From Ferrovibrio sp. (GTDB lineage Bacteria; Pseudomonadota; Alphaproteobacteria; Ferrovibrionales; Ferrovibrionaceae): a stretch of DNA of 64,000 nt. The position numbers were made by a program, and so were the translations under genes. Shown piece after piece: positions 20,195 through 29,533 of the stretch. Numbering within the stretch: position 1 is the stretch's first letter; each line of letters opens with the position of its first letter. The stretch is from positions 951,001 to 1,015,000 of the forward strand of contig JAGOQS010000001.1 in the NCBI GenBank assembly GCA_017991315.1, in the 5' to 3' direction. The notes under the pieces were generated by a model. The model was not told the DNA's origin and did not search any database. It worked only from the letters and a program-made list of their open reading frames with translations.

Positions 20195-20707
20195 ATGTTG
20201 CGCAAGGGACTTTTGCATATTCTCGCGGCAGCACTGCTCACGGGTCAGGCAATGGCTCAACAGCCGGCGCAGAAGCCCGCGACTCGCTCCACTACCGCAG
20301 ATACCAAAGCCGAATCGTCACCCTTGCCGACAGTGGTGGCGCTGGACACCGAATCCTGCCGCAAACTCTTGGCACGGCAGCCGAAAGCCGTGCCCGGTGC
20401 GGATTATGTGCCGGGCGTGGACGTGCGGGGCCGTGCCGTGGCGCCGGCCGATCTGCCGCTAGGCCAGGCTGGCGCCAGCATTCTCGATCCGCGCCTCGGC
20501 ATCTCGCTGAAATTCACACTGGCCGAACTGCTCGGCAGCCGCGCGCCGGCAATGGCGCGGCAGGCGGAAGTGACCGTGGGCAAACTCGAACTCGATCCCG
20601 CCACGGGCAAGCTGAACTTCCAGAACCAGCCGGTGGAGAAGCCGGCGGAAGATGCCGTGCTGGCAGCCTGCCGCGAGCATCTGGCGAAGCTGCCATCCCG
20701 GCGTTGA
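20195..20707 (+). CDS. secreted or periplasmic protein of unknown function
   Basis: A 170-residue protein with a signal peptide: basic start MLRKG, hydrophobic stretch LLHILAAALLTGQ, and a likely cleavage after AMA near residue 21. A low-complexity linker (Gln, Pro, Thr, Ala) follows. The mature part has ESCRKLLARQPKAV, then PGADYVPGVDVRGRAVAPADLP, and a second cysteine in VLAACREHL near the C-terminus; the pair could form a disulfide. Family not recognised. No clear Shine-Dalgarno precedes ATG 20195, so the start is uncertain. Confidence 0.75.
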   Translation: MLRKGLLHILAAALLTGQAMAQQPAQKPATRSTTADTKAESSPLPTVVALDTESCRKLLARQPKAVPGADYVPGVDVRGRAVAPADLPLGQAGASILDPRLGISLKFTLAELLGSRAPAMARQAEVTVGKLELDPATGKLNFQNQPVEKPAEDAVLAACREHLAKLPSRR

Positions 20708-20787
20708 ATTCGGCGTGAAGCCCGGTGTGATCCTGGCCGGGTGCGCCCTTGCGGGGGCGGGGGCCGCGCCTTAAAAACGCCCTAGTG

Positions 20788-20817
20788 TCGCATCATCAAG
20801 TGTCTCGCATCATCAAG
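20788..20817. repeat. 17-bp-period tandem duplication before proS
   Basis: TCGCATCATCAAG occurs at 20788-20800 and again at 20805-20817, the second copy running into the AAGGA ribosome site of proS. A short duplication within the 5' leader. Confidence 0.7.
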
Positions 20818-20825
20818 GAAGCATC

Positions 20826-22151
20826 ATGCGCCTGAGCCGCTTTTTCCTGCCCGTGCTGAAGGAGAACCCCTCCGAGGCGCAGATCGTCAGCCATCGCCTG
20901 ATGCTGCGTGCCGGCATGGTGCGCCAGAACGCTGCCGGCATCTATTCCTGGCTGCCGCTGGGCCATCGTGTGCTGAAGCGGATCGAACAGATCGTGCGCG
21001 AGGAACAGGATGCCGCCGGCGCCCAGGAAATGCTGATGCCGACCATCCAGTCGGCCGAGCTGTGGCAGAAGAGTGGCCGTTACGACGATTACGGCAAGGA
21101 GATGCTGCGCATCACCGACCGCCACGAGCGGCCCTTGCTCTACGGCCCGACCAACGAGGAAATGCTCACCGACATCGTGCGTGGCGACATCAAGAGCTAC
21201 CGCGAGATGCCGAAGATCATCTACCACATCCAGTGGAAATTCCGCGACGAGGTGCGCCCGCGTTTTGGCGTCATGCGCGGCCGTGAATTCCTGATGAAGG
21301 ATGCCTATTCCTTCGATCTCGACCAGGCTGGCGCGCGCCGCGCCTATAACCGCATGTTCGTTGCCTACCTGCGCACCTTCGCCCGCCTGGGCCTGCGCGC
21401 CATCCCGATGCAGGCCGATACCGGCCCGATTGGCGGCGACTTGAGCCACGAATTCATCATTCTGGCCGAGACCGGCGAGAGCGCCGTGTTCTGCGACAAG
21501 GCATTGGTGGAGCGCGATGTGCTAGGCCAGGGCGTGGATTACGAGGCCGATCTGCAGCCCATCGTCGATAGCTGGACCGCGCCCTATGCGGCCACCGAGG
21601 AAAAGCATGATGCTGCCCGCTTCGAGGCGCTGCCGCAGGAGCGCCAGCTTGCCGCGCGTGGCATCGAGGTCGGCCATATCTTCTATTTCGGCACCAAGTA
21701 TTCCAAGCCGATGGGCGCGGTGGTGCAGGGACCGGGCGGCGAGCCGATCACGCTTGAGATGGGGTCCTACGGCATCGGCGTGTCTCGCCTGGTCGGTGCC
21801 ATCATTGAGGCCAGCCATGACGAGGCCGGTATCATCTGGCCGATGAGCGTGGCGCCGTTCCATGTCGGCCTGATCAACCTGAAGGTCGATGATGCCGCCT
21901 GTGCTGCGGCCGCCAACGACCTGCAGGCCAAGCTGGAAGCGGCCGGCCTGACGGTGCTGCATGACGACCGCGACGAACGCGCCGGTGCCAAGTTCGCCAC
22001 CATGGACCTGATCGGCCTGCCCTGGCAGGTGACGGTCGGCCCGCGCGGCCTCAAGGCCGGTGTGGTGGAAGTGAAGAACCGCGCCAGCGGCGCCAAGGAG
22101 GAACTCTCCGTGGATGCCGTCCTCGCCAAACTCGTTGCCGCGAAGGGATAG
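20826..22151 (+). CDS. proS: prolyl-tRNA synthetase, short bacterial type
   Basis: A 441-residue class II aminoacyl-tRNA synthetase that charges tRNA-Pro. Motif 2 and the [20 protein letters not shown] region are near residues 108-127, with [20 protein letters not shown] near 139-158. Motif 3 is seen as [20 protein letters not shown]. The editing insertion domain found in E. coli ProRS (about 570 residues) is missing; this short form is the normal alphaproteobacterial and mitochondrial type. ATG at 20826 follows CAAGGAAGC. Confidence 0.96.
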   Translation: MRLSRFFLPVLKENPSEAQIVSHRLMLRAGMVRQNAAGIYSWLPLGHRVLKRIEQIVREEQDAAGAQEMLMPTIQSAELWQKSGRYDDYGKEMLRITDRHERPLLYGPTNEEMLTDIVRGDIKSYREMPKIIYHIQWKFRDEVRPRFGVMRGREFLMKDAYSFDLDQAGARRAYNRMFVAYLRTFARLGLRAIPMQADTGPIGGDLSHEFIILAETGESAVFCDKALVERDVLGQGVDYEADLQPIVDSWTAPYAATEEKHDAARFEALPQERQLAARGIEVGHIFYFGTKYSKPMGAVVQGPGGEPITLEMGSYGIGVSRLVGAIIEASHDEAGIIWPMSVAPFHVGLINLKVDDAACAAAANDLQAKLEAAGLTVLHDDRDERAGAKFATMDLIGLPWQVTVGPRGLKAGVVEVKNRASGAKEELSVDAVLAKLVAAKG

Positions 22152-22157
22152 GCATAC

Positions 22158-23408
22158 ATGCCGTTCGGCGCTTTCGAGTGGCTCCTGGCGTTGCGCTACC
22201 TGCGTGCTCGCCGCCAGGAGGGCTTCATTTCGGTGATCGCGGTGTTCAGCTTCCTCGGCATCATGCTGGGGGTGGCGACGCTGATCATTGTTATGAGCGT
22301 GATGAACGGCTTCCGCGCCGAACTGGTCGGCCGCATCCTTGGTCTCAACGGCCATATCATGATCCAGGCCGAACGCAGCGTGACGCTGGATGACTATGCC
22401 CGGGTGGCCGAGAAGGTCGGCGGCCTGGTGCATGTGATCCAGGCCAACCCGATGATCGAGGGCCAGGTGATGGCCACCGCCAACGGCCAGGCTTCCGGCG
22501 TGATGGTGCGCGGCATCAAGCAGAGCGACCTGTCGCGCGAGACCAGTATCGCCAAGGGCATGCGCCAGGGCAGTCTGAAGGATTTCACCGGCGAGGATGC
22601 GGTGGTGATCGGCCACCGCCTGGCGCGCAAGCTCGGCGTCACGGTCGGCGACAAGGTGACGCTGATCTCGCCGCAGATCACCGCCACGCCGTTCGGCACC
22701 GTGCCGCGTGGCCGCGCCTACCAGATTGCCGGCATCTTCGATGTCGGCATGTTCGAGTATGACTCAGGCTTCGTCTTCATGCCGTTCGAGGCCGCTCAGG
22801 TTTACTTCCGCCTCGGCGACACGGCGCACGCGGTGGAAGTCCGGCTCGATAACCCGGACCAGGCCCGCCGCATCGGCAACGAGATCATCCAGGCGCTCGG
22901 CCCCGGCTATCGCTATTACGACTGGCAGCAGGCCAATGCGCATTTTGTCAGCGCCTTGCAGGTCGAACGCAACGTCATGTTCCTGATCCTGACGCTGATC
23001 ATCGTGGTGGCGGCTTTCAACATCATTTCCAGCATGATCATGCTGGTGAAGGACAAGGGGCGCGACATCGCCATCCTGCGCACCATGGGCGCGGCGCGCG
23101 GCTCGATCCTGCGTGTCTTCGTCATCGCTGGTGCCAGCATCGGTGTGATCGGCACTTTCATCGGCTTCCTGCTCGGCCTGGGCTTTGCCACCAATATCGA
23201 GCATATCCGCCAGTTCCTTCAAAGCCTCACCGGCTGGCAGCTTTTCCCCGCCGAAATCTATTATCTGTCACGTTTGCCGGCCAAGGTGGACTCCAACGAA
23301 GTCGTCTATGTCGTGCTGATGGGACTGGCCCTGTCTTTCCTCGCCACGCTCTATCCGAGCTGGCGGGCCGCCCGCCTCGATCCGGTGGAGGCGTTGCGTT
23401 ATGAGTGA
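22158..23408 (+). CDS. lolC: lipoprotein-releasing ABC transporter permease LolC/LolF
   Basis: A 416-residue inner-membrane permease that extracts mature lipoproteins for handover to LolA. It has the family pattern of one N-terminal helix ([20 protein letters not shown], near residues 27-46), a large periplasmic domain, and three C-terminal helices near 275-395. The start [14 protein letters not shown] is typical. Only one permease gene is present, so it probably works as a homodimer (the LolF arrangement) with LolD; that is inferred from the context here. It overlaps lolD by eight bases. Confidence 0.93.
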   Translation: MPFGAFEWLLALRYLRARRQEGFISVIAVFSFLGIMLGVATLIIVMSVMNGFRAELVGRILGLNGHIMIQAERSVTLDDYARVAEKVGGLVHVIQANPMIEGQVMATANGQASGVMVRGIKQSDLSRETSIAKGMRQGSLKDFTGEDAVVIGHRLARKLGVTVGDKVTLISPQITATPFGTVPRGRAYQIAGIFDVGMFEYDSGFVFMPFEAAQVYFRLGDTAHAVEVRLDNPDQARRIGNEIIQALGPGYRYYDWQQANAHFVSALQVERNVMFLILTLIIVVAAFNIISSMIMLVKDKGRDIAILRTMGAARGSILRVFVIAGASIGVIGTFIGFLLGLGFATNIEHIRQFLQSLTGWQLFPAEIYYLSRLPAKVDSNEVVYVVLMGLALSFLATLYPSWRAARLDPVEALRYE

Positions 23409-24078
23409 TGCGCTGCGGCTGGAGAATGTCATCCGCACCTTTCGCCAGGCCGGTGAGGAATTGCAGATTCTGCGCGGCGTCGACCTGGCGGTGAAGTCCG
23501 GCGAGATCGTGGCTTTGCTCGGGCCGTCCGGCTCGGGCAAGTCCACCCTGCTGCATACCGCCGGCCTGCTGGAAGCCGCTGATGGCGGCCGTGTAGTTGT
23601 TGGTGGCGAGGATTGCAGCCAGCTTGGCGACCATGGCCGCACGCTGATCCGCCGTCGCCGCATCGGCTTTGTCTACCAATACCACCATCTGCTGCCGGAA
23701 TTCTCCGCTGTCGAGAATGCCGCCATGCCGCTGATGATCCAGGGGATCGCTCGCGGCAAGGCCAAGGCCGAAGCCACCCGCGTATTGGAGGGCCTGGGGC
23801 TTGGCCACCGCCTGACGCATCGGCCGGCGCGTCTCTCCGGTGGCGAGCAGCAGCGCGTGGCGATTGCCCGCGCGGTGATCGCCAAGCCGCAATTGCTGCT
23901 GGCCGACGAACCGACCGGCAACCTGGATGAACGCACGGCGGAAGCCGCTTTCCAGGCCCTGCTGGCACTGGTGCGCGAGACCGGCATCGGTGCCCTGATC
24001 GCTACCCATAACCTGGCCCTCGCGCAGCGCATGGACCGTATCGTCACGCTGCATGAAGGCCGATTGCACGCGGCATGA
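23401..24078 (+). CDS. lolD: lipoprotein-releasing ABC transporter ATPase LolD
   Basis: A 225-residue ATPase of the MacB/LolD group. Walker [12 protein letters not shown] is near residues 41-51, the signature [14 protein letters not shown] near 146-159, and Walker [14 protein letters not shown] near 165-177. The Q-loop is in [15 protein letters not shown]. Translation is coupled to lolC before it and, by an ATGA overlap, to the diguanylate cyclase gene after it. Confidence 0.95.
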   Translation: MSDALRLENVIRTFRQAGEELQILRGVDLAVKSGEIVALLGPSGSGKSTLLHTAGLLEAADGGRVVVGGEDCSQLGDHGRTLIRRRRIGFVYQYHHLLPEFSAVENAAMPLMIQGIARGKAKAEATRVLEGLGLGHRLTHRPARLSGGEQQRVAIARAVIAKPQLLLADEPTGNLDERTAEAAFQALLALVRETGIGALIATHNLALAQRMDRIVTLHEGRLHAA

Positions 24079-25172
24079 GTATTCCGCCCGAACCGGTGCC
24101 GCCCGCCGAAGCGGCCAGCCGGGTTTCCTACGACGACGACCTTGCCCTGCGCCTCAGCGGCGACAGCAGCTTCCGGGCGGTGCTGTTTTGCCTGCTGATC
24201 CTCGGCTTCAATATCCTCGACCGTTTCATTGATCCGGTGCATGCCAATGATGCGCTGCTGTGGCGTTCAGCGGTCGCGATAGCGATCCTGCTGGTGCAGG
24301 GCGCATGGGTGATCTCGAAGCATAAAAGCTACACGCTCTACCGCCGCCTGGTGCTCACCCATACTATTACCGTGCCGACAGGCATGACGCTGGCGGTGGC
24401 GCAGCTCGATATGGGCCTGGTCTACGGCCTGGCGAATTTCATTTTCATCTACATCTGGATTCCCAGCGTGCTGCCGAGCCGGCGCGACGCACTGCTTGGT
24501 GGCCTATTTTCCGGCACGGCAATCATCGCCATTTCCTGGTTGCATGGCGAACATGGTCTGGCGCTGGCCAATATCATCTGCCTGGTCGGGCTTGGCACCG
24601 TGCTGTCGATGCTCACCGCCACCAAATTCGAGGCGTCGCTGCGCCGCGCCTGGGATCAGGAGCAGTTAGCCGCCCAGGAAGCCCGCACCGACATGCTGAC
24701 CGGCAGCAGCAATCGCCGTCATTTCGAGGAAGTGGCGCTTGCGGAATGGGGCCGTTGCAAACGCTATGGCCGCGATGCCGCCTTGCTGCTGTTCGACCTC
24801 GATCATTTCAAGCGCGTCAATGACCAGTATGGCCATGGCATCGGCGACCGCGTACTGCGCCGGGTGGTGGCGCTTTGCCGCGACGAGATCCGCGATATCG
24901 ACACGCTCGCCCGTATTGGTGGCGAGGAATTCGCCCTGCTGCTGCCGGAAACCGATGCCGGCCAGGCAGCAATACTGGCCGAGCGCCTGCGCCAGCGCCT
25001 GAGGGACGAACGGATCGATACCGGCAAGGGGGCGATCAGCGTTACCGCCAGTTTTGGTATCGCGCCGCTGCTGAACGGCGACGAGGAATGGCGCCAGGCG
25101 CTGCGCCGGGCCGATGCCGCGCTCTATCGCGCCAAGGCCGACGGGCGGAACCGGATCGAGCGGGCGGGTTAG
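24075..25172 (+). CDS. membrane-bound diguanylate cyclase
   Basis: A 365-residue protein with about five or six hydrophobic helices in residues 35-195 and a C-terminal GGDEF domain. The active-site loop reads GGEEF at residues 282-286, which is catalytically competent. An inhibitory I-site, RDID at 273-276, lies exactly five residues upstream, so feedback control by c-di-GMP is expected. [14 protein letters not shown] and [17 protein letters not shown] mark the start of the domain. The sensor half is not a family I can name. It begins inside the lolD stop codon (ATGA), which makes it the third gene of the lolCD unit. Confidence 0.9.
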   Translation: MSIPPEPVPPAEAASRVSYDDDLALRLSGDSSFRAVLFCLLILGFNILDRFIDPVHANDALLWRSAVAIAILLVQGAWVISKHKSYTLYRRLVLTHTITVPTGMTLAVAQLDMGLVYGLANFIFIYIWIPSVLPSRRDALLGGLFSGTAIIAISWLHGEHGLALANIICLVGLGTVLSMLTATKFEASLRRAWDQEQLAAQEARTDMLTGSSNRRHFEEVALAEWGRCKRYGRDAALLLFDLDHFKRVNDQYGHGIGDRVLRRVVALCRDEIRDIDTLARIGGEEFALLLPETDAGQAAILAERLRQRLRDERIDTGKGAISVTASFGIAPLLNGDEEWRQALRRADAALYRAKADGRNRIERAG

Positions 25173-25257
25173 ATCACCCACCGCATTTTGGCGTGATCGT
25201 TCAAGACCGGGCAGGCTGCCACCGGCATGTTCAAGCCTCCACCACAGGGAGGCGGTC
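25173..25257. promoter_or_regulatory. candidate control region of the molybdenum hydroxylase genes
   Basis: 85 bases after the cyclase stop. It holds an inverted repeat GATCAC (25172-25177)/GTGATC (25193-25198) and two direct GTTCAAG copies at 25199-25205 and 25229-25235, thirty bases apart. The direct repeats could be half-sites for the AraC regulator encoded downstream; this is speculation. Confidence 0.25.
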
Positions 25258-25722
25258 ATGCAACTCAGCATCAACGGACAACAGGTCACGCTGCCGGACG
25301 AGCTTGCCGGTGAACCTTTGCTCTGGTTGTTGCGGGAGGATCTGGGTCTTACCGGCACCAAGTTCGGCTGCGGCGTCGGGCTCTGCGGTGCCTGCACCCT
25401 GCATGTCGATGGCGTCGCCACCCGCGCCTGCCAGGTGACAGCATTGGATGTCGCCGGGCAGACGGTTGTCACCATTGAAGGCTTGGGCGGACCGGATGCA
25501 CTGCATCCGGTGCAGCAGGCCTGGATCGCCGAGCGGGTACCACAATGCGGCTATTGCCAGGCCGGGCAGATCATGACCGCCGCCGCATTGCTCAGCACCA
25601 ATCCAACGCCGGACGATGCTGCCATAGACGCGGCGATGAGCGGCAATCTCTGCCGCTGCGGCACCTATTGCCGCATCCGCCGCGCCATTCATCGCGCCGC
25701 AGGTAAGGGGGCCGGGCAATGA
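25258..25722 (+). CDS. molybdenum hydroxylase [2Fe-2S] small subunit (IorA-like)
   Basis: A 154-residue electron-transfer subunit of the xanthine dehydrogenase family. The plant-type [2Fe-2S] ligands are in [15 protein letters not shown] near residues 40-54 and a later cysteine near 62. The C-terminal helical domain binds the second cluster through CGYCQAGQ near 97-104 and [15 protein letters not shown] near 130-144. The closest known pattern is the alpha subunit of isoquinoline 1-oxidoreductase and related aldehyde or nicotinate oxidases. ATG 25258 follows GGGAGGCGG. It overlaps its partner gene by ATGA. Confidence 0.9.
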   Translation: MQLSINGQQVTLPDELAGEPLLWLLREDLGLTGTKFGCGVGLCGACTLHVDGVATRACQVTALDVAGQTVVTIEGLGGPDALHPVQQAWIAERVPQCGYCQAGQIMTAAALLSTNPTPDDAAIDAAMSGNLCRCGTYCRIRRAIHRAAGKGAGQ

Positions 25723-27731
25723 GTGGGCGAGCCTCCATGTCGCGCCGCCATTTCGGTTTGGGCGTCGTTCGCGCCGCAGCCGGTATCAGCGTATTTGCAT
25801 CACTGCCGGCTTGTGCTGCTTCGCTCAATCCGCTGCCGGTGCTGCCGACGCGCGGCGGGCCGGAACCCGCGCATAGTATTCAATGGCTGCATCGCGCGGC
25901 CGATGGTCGCGTGACGCTGCTGCTGCCGCGCCAGGAAATGGGGCAGGGGATTGCCGCCGGCCTCTGCCGCATCGTCGCCGCCGAACTGGACGTGCCGCCG
26001 CAGCAGATCGCGGTACGGCTGCCCGATACCGGCGCCATTCCGCCAGTGCGCGCCACGGTGGGCAGCGACAGCATCAAGGATTTCGCCCTGCCGGTGGCGC
26101 GTGCCGCTGCGCTGCTGCGCGAGCATCTTGCGGCTGGCGGCGGGGCTGGCAGGCTGGAGGATCGCGGCCAGCCGGTAGCCCTGCGCAGCCAGGTGCCGGG
26201 TGTGCTGGCGGCGTTGCCGGACCATGATCCGGCGTTGCGAGCCATCGTCGGCGGCGCACCGCTCTATGCCGGCGATATCCGGTTGGCCGGCATGCTGCAC
26301 GGCCTGGTGCTGGCGCCGGACATGGCGCTGCCGGCTATGCTGCCAGAGGGCGTGAAGCTGGTGAAACTGGGCGATGGCCGGCGCGGCCTGCTGGCGGAAC
26401 GTGCTGCTGCGCTGTATGGCGTATCGCTCGCGCCATCTGAAAAACCTGCCGCCATGCCGGCATTGGATATCGACGCGCTGCAAAGCCAGGGCCGGCTGGA
26501 GCATCGCCTGTTGCGGGATGCCATCGTTGAGGCTGGGCCCTGGAGCCTGGACCGGCGCTACGACATTCCCTTCGCCGCTCATGCCGGTATCGAGACCCGG
26601 AGTGCCGTGGCGCAATGGCATGCCGGCGGCAGCACGCGGCTGGAAGTCTGGACCGGCAGCCAGGATCTATTCTTCGTGCGCGGCAGCCTGGCGCGGCATT
26701 TCGGCCTGTTCACCGAAGCCGTGAAGGTGCATGGCTGCCGCATCGGCGGCGGTTTCGGCGCCCGCACCATCGTGCGCGCCGAACTGGAGGCCGCCCTGCT
26801 GAGCCAGGCGGCGGGCTGGCCGGTGAAAGTGCAATGGCGGCGGCTGCAGGAATTCACCGAAGGCTTCCACCGCCCGCCGAGTTCGCATCGCATCCGCGCC
26901 CGCCTGGATGCAGCGGGCCGCATCACCGACTGGTGGCATGGCTTCGCTTCCGGGCACGTGATCTTCACCTCGGCGGCGATGCCGCGCTGGATGCAGGCGG
27001 TCACCAGCTTTGTCGCCGATCCCGGCGTGGCACGTGGCGCGGTGCCGCCCTATGGCTTCGCGCGCCGCCGCGTCGAATTCAGCGATGTGCGGCTACCCAT
27101 CGATACCGGGCCATGGCGCGGCCTTGGCGCCGGGCCGAACGGCTATGCCATCGAAGCCATGATGGATGAACTGGCGCGCCTTGCCGGCCAGGATCCGGTG
27201 GCTTTCCGCCTGGCGCATCTGGGCCCCGAACAGGCGAGGCTCGCCGCTTGCCTGCGCCGTGCCGCCGCGCTTGCCGGGCCGCCGTCCGCTATCCCGGGCA
27301 GCGGGCGTGGTGTTGCCTGCGGCATCTACAAGGATCATGCCTATGCGGCGGTGATCGCCGACATGGCGGTGGATCCAGCCAGCGGTGCGGCACGGGTGCT
27401 GCAAGTCGTCTGTGCCCATGATTGCGGCCCGCTGGTGGATGCCGACCAGGTGCGGGCCCAGATCGAGGGCAACCTGCATTGGGGCCTGGGCATGGTGCTG
27501 CTGGAGGCGCTGCCGATTGAGGCGGGGCGGGTGGCTGCCTATACTTTCGCTGATTATCCGATCCCGACCATCGACGTGATGCCGACAATCCATATTGCTT
27601 TGCTCGAACCACCAGAGACAAAGCCGGGCGGTGCCGGCGAAACCGCCATGGTCGGGCTTGCCGCCTTTGCCAATGGCATCGCCGCTGCCACCGGCCGGCC
27701 GTTGACGCAACTGCCCTACAGACCGGCATGA
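25719..27731 (+). CDS. molybdenum hydroxylase large subunit (IorB-like), Tat-exported
   Basis: A 670-residue molybdopterin-cytosine-dinucleotide subunit of the xanthine dehydrogenase/isoquinoline oxidoreductase family. It begins with a twin-arginine signal, [19 protein letters not shown], ending LPAC, which could be a lipobox. Cofactor motifs: [10 protein letters not shown] near residue 68, [10 protein letters not shown] near 343, and the catalytic glutamate in [11 protein letters not shown] near 637. The family usually runs to 700-780 residues, so this is a compact member. No cytochrome subunit and no XdhC-type maturation gene is adjacent. The substrate cannot be told from sequence. Confidence 0.85.
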   Translation: MSGRASMSRRHFGLGVVRAAAGISVFASLPACAASLNPLPVLPTRGGPEPAHSIQWLHRAADGRVTLLLPRQEMGQGIAAGLCRIVAAELDVPPQQIAVRLPDTGAIPPVRATVGSDSIKDFALPVARAAALLREHLAAGGGAGRLEDRGQPVALRSQVPGVLAALPDHDPALRAIVGGAPLYAGDIRLAGMLHGLVLAPDMALPAMLPEGVKLVKLGDGRRGLLAERAAALYGVSLAPSEKPAAMPALDIDALQSQGRLEHRLLRDAIVEAGPWSLDRRYDIPFAAHAGIETRSAVAQWHAGGSTRLEVWTGSQDLFFVRGSLARHFGLFTEAVKVHGCRIGGGFGARTIVRAELEAALLSQAAGWPVKVQWRRLQEFTEGFHRPPSSHRIRARLDAAGRITDWWHGFASGHVIFTSAAMPRWMQAVTSFVADPGVARGAVPPYGFARRRVEFSDVRLPIDTGPWRGLGAGPNGYAIEAMMDELARLAGQDPVAFRLAHLGPEQARLAACLRRAAALAGPPSAIPGSGRGVACGIYKDHAYAAVIADMAVDPASGAARVLQVVCAHDCGPLVDADQVRAQIEGNLHWGLGMVLLEALPIEAGRVAAYTFADYPIPTIDVMPTIHIALLEPPETKPGGAGETAMVGLAAFANGIAAATGRPLTQLPYRPA

Positions 27732-28696
27732 GCAGCTTCGCCAGCGCCGCCTTTGTCGGCCTGATCCTGCGGCGCATGGCGCTGGCCGGGCTGGAGCCGC
27801 CGCCAGACGTGACGGCCTCCGGCCTGCTGGCGCGCGCGTTGCAGCCCGGCGGCAATGTGCAGGTGGCGCTGGCGCTGAAGCAGGCGCTGCTGCGCCACGC
27901 CGCCATCGAGCGCGGCGCCGGCTTCCTGCTCGGCATCGGCCAGGGCATTCATGACGTGCCGAGCGACCCGACCCTGGACGTGTTGCGCCGTGCCGCCAGC
28001 GCCGCCGATTTGCTGCTGCGCTGGCAGCGACTGGAAAGCTATCACCACTCGCATCACCGCACGCGCATCGAGGCGCTTGATGAAGCCGGCGGCACTGCGT
28101 TGCTGCGCCATGTCTCGCTGGGACCCACACCGCCGGCAGCGGTGGAGGATATCGTGGTGCTGGGTCTGCTGGCGGCCCTGTTCCAGGCCATCGGCTGCCG
28201 TGGCCTGGAGATCGACCTGATTGCCGGCAATGGCGCCACCCTGGCCGCGATGCGGGATGACCGCATCCTGCTTGGTGCTGCCTTGCCGGCGGACGGCACG
28301 GCCCAATGGCGTCTGCGCTGGCGGCAACAGCTGCTCGACACAGTGAGTATCCCCCGGGATGCTGCCGAGGGATTGATCGAGCGGCTCTATGCCCTGTTCG
28401 ATGACGACCCATTCCGGCAATGGAACTTAAGCGAGGTGGGGCGTGCGCTCGGCCTGTCGTCGCGCAGCCTGCAACGGCGGCTGGCGGAAGCCGGCGCGGG
28501 CTATGCCGGCATCCAGCGCGATGCACGGGTGAAACGTGCCGCCCGCGCCATGCTGGCCGGGTCGGCAACGCTGGCTGAAATAGGCTATGCCGCCGGCTTT
28601 GCCGACCAGGCGCATTTCACCCGCGAGTTCCGCCGTGTCACCGGCATGCGACCGGCGGAATGGCGCCGGGTTGCGCTGGCGCCGCCGCCGGCTTAA
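27728..28696 (+). CDS. AraC family transcriptional regulator
   Basis: A 322-residue regulator. The C-terminal 100 residues hold the double helix-turn-helix: WNLSEVGRALGLSSRSLQRRLAEAG near 236-260 and ATLAEIGYAAGFADQAHFTREFRR near 286-309, ending GMRPAEWRR. The N-terminal 200 residues resemble the all-purpose sensor half of OruR/ArgR-type AraC proteins, rich in histidine near LESYHHSHHRTRIE. It overlaps the hydroxylase gene by ATGA, so it likely controls that operon and is made with it. Confidence 0.88.
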   Translation: MSSFASAAFVGLILRRMALAGLEPPPDVTASGLLARALQPGGNVQVALALKQALLRHAAIERGAGFLLGIGQGIHDVPSDPTLDVLRRAASAADLLLRWQRLESYHHSHHRTRIEALDEAGGTALLRHVSLGPTPPAAVEDIVVLGLLAALFQAIGCRGLEIDLIAGNGATLAAMRDDRILLGAALPADGTAQWRLRWRQQLLDTVSIPRDAAEGLIERLYALFDDDPFRQWNLSEVGRALGLSSRSLQRRLAEAGAGYAGIQRDARVKRAARAMLAGSATLAEIGYAAGFADQAHFTREFRRVTGMRPAEWRRVALAPPPA

Positions 28697-28707
28697 GCCG
28701 CGCCGAC

Positions 28708-29241
28708 TTAACCTTGCCGGCGTGCGCGCCATTCCGCGCGGCTCTGGCCCCAGAGGTCGAGTTCGAGATTGAATGGCTCGGGCAGCTTGCCCTGGCGCAG
28801 GATGCGCGAGCCAAGGCGCCGGGCCACGGCCTGCGAGGGCGTGTTGGCCGGATCGATGCAGTGGATCACTTCATCCCAGCCGAGATTGTCGAAGGCCCAG
28901 TCGATGGCGGCGGTGGCGCCTTCGGTGGCGTAGCCCTTGCCCCAGGTATCGCGCACCAGGGCCCAGCCGACTTCGTGGCCGGGCCAGCCTTCCGGTTCCC
29001 AAGGCCCGAGCCGGCCGATCCAGCGCCCGGTGGCCTTCTCGATCACCGAGAACATGGAATAGCCGTTCACCATCCAGCCGCCGGAAATCAGCGCCATGCT
29101 GCGCCAGGCCATCACCGGGTCCTTGGCGCCGCCGATATAGCGCTGTGCTTCCGCATCGGCGGAGAAGTTGTACCAATCGGCGCGCTCATCCGCCTGGGGC
29201 GGGCGCAGGATCAGGCGCGGGGTTTCAAGGATGACGGACAT
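28708..29241 (-). CDS. GNAT family N-acetyltransferase (RimJ/RimL type)
   Basis: A 177-residue acetyltransferase that would use acetyl-CoA. It opens with ETPRLILRPPQADE, typical of the RimJ/RimL group, and has the acetyl-CoA-binding segment HEVGWALVRDTWGKGYATEG near residues 88-107, then NTPSQAVARRLG near 134-145. The start at 29241 gives the family N-terminus; 57 further in-frame residues upstream look unrelated. It faces the AraC gene tail to tail and dnaE head to head. Substrate unknown. Confidence 0.88.
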   Translation of the reverse strand: MSVILETPRLILRPPQADERADWYNFSADAEAQRYIGGAKDPVMAWRSMALISGGWMVNGYSMFSVIEKATGRWIGRLGPWEPEGWPGHEVGWALVRDTWGKGYATEGATAAIDWAFDNLGWDEVIHCIDPANTPSQAVARRLGSRILRQGKLPEPFNLELDLWGQSRAEWRARRQG

Positions 29242-29533
29242 GGCGGACACCCGATGCGGACAGGGGAACAAAAGGGCCGGGAGACTACACCGAACGCGGC
29301 AAAGCCCAAAGGCTAGAATGGTTTTCTGCTTCGTTCGCCTAAATCTGGGAGTCGTCCGCGCCTGTTCCGAATCGGCTGCGACTCGTGGGCCGAGCCAACA
29401 GGGCGCAAGCACAAAATCTTGTGGATTGTTCGCGGAATGGCCTGACGGATCTGGGATTCACCCCAGGGGCGTTCTGGCTTCACGGGCCTAGGCGCCGTAT
29501 CGTATCGGGGCAGAACGGGAGTCGCACGCTGCC
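29242..29533. other. divergent intergenic region between acetyltransferase and dnaE
   Basis: 292 bases that must hold promoters for both directions. No strong -35/-10 pair, terminator or repeat was recognised. CGGGAG near 29518 is the probable ribosome site for dnaE, somewhat far from its ATG. Confidence 0.4.

Noticed and set aside
28660..29316. 218-codon plus-strand frame opposite the acetyltransferase gene
   Set aside because: The minus-strand product has a full GNAT motif set; the plus-strand product has none.
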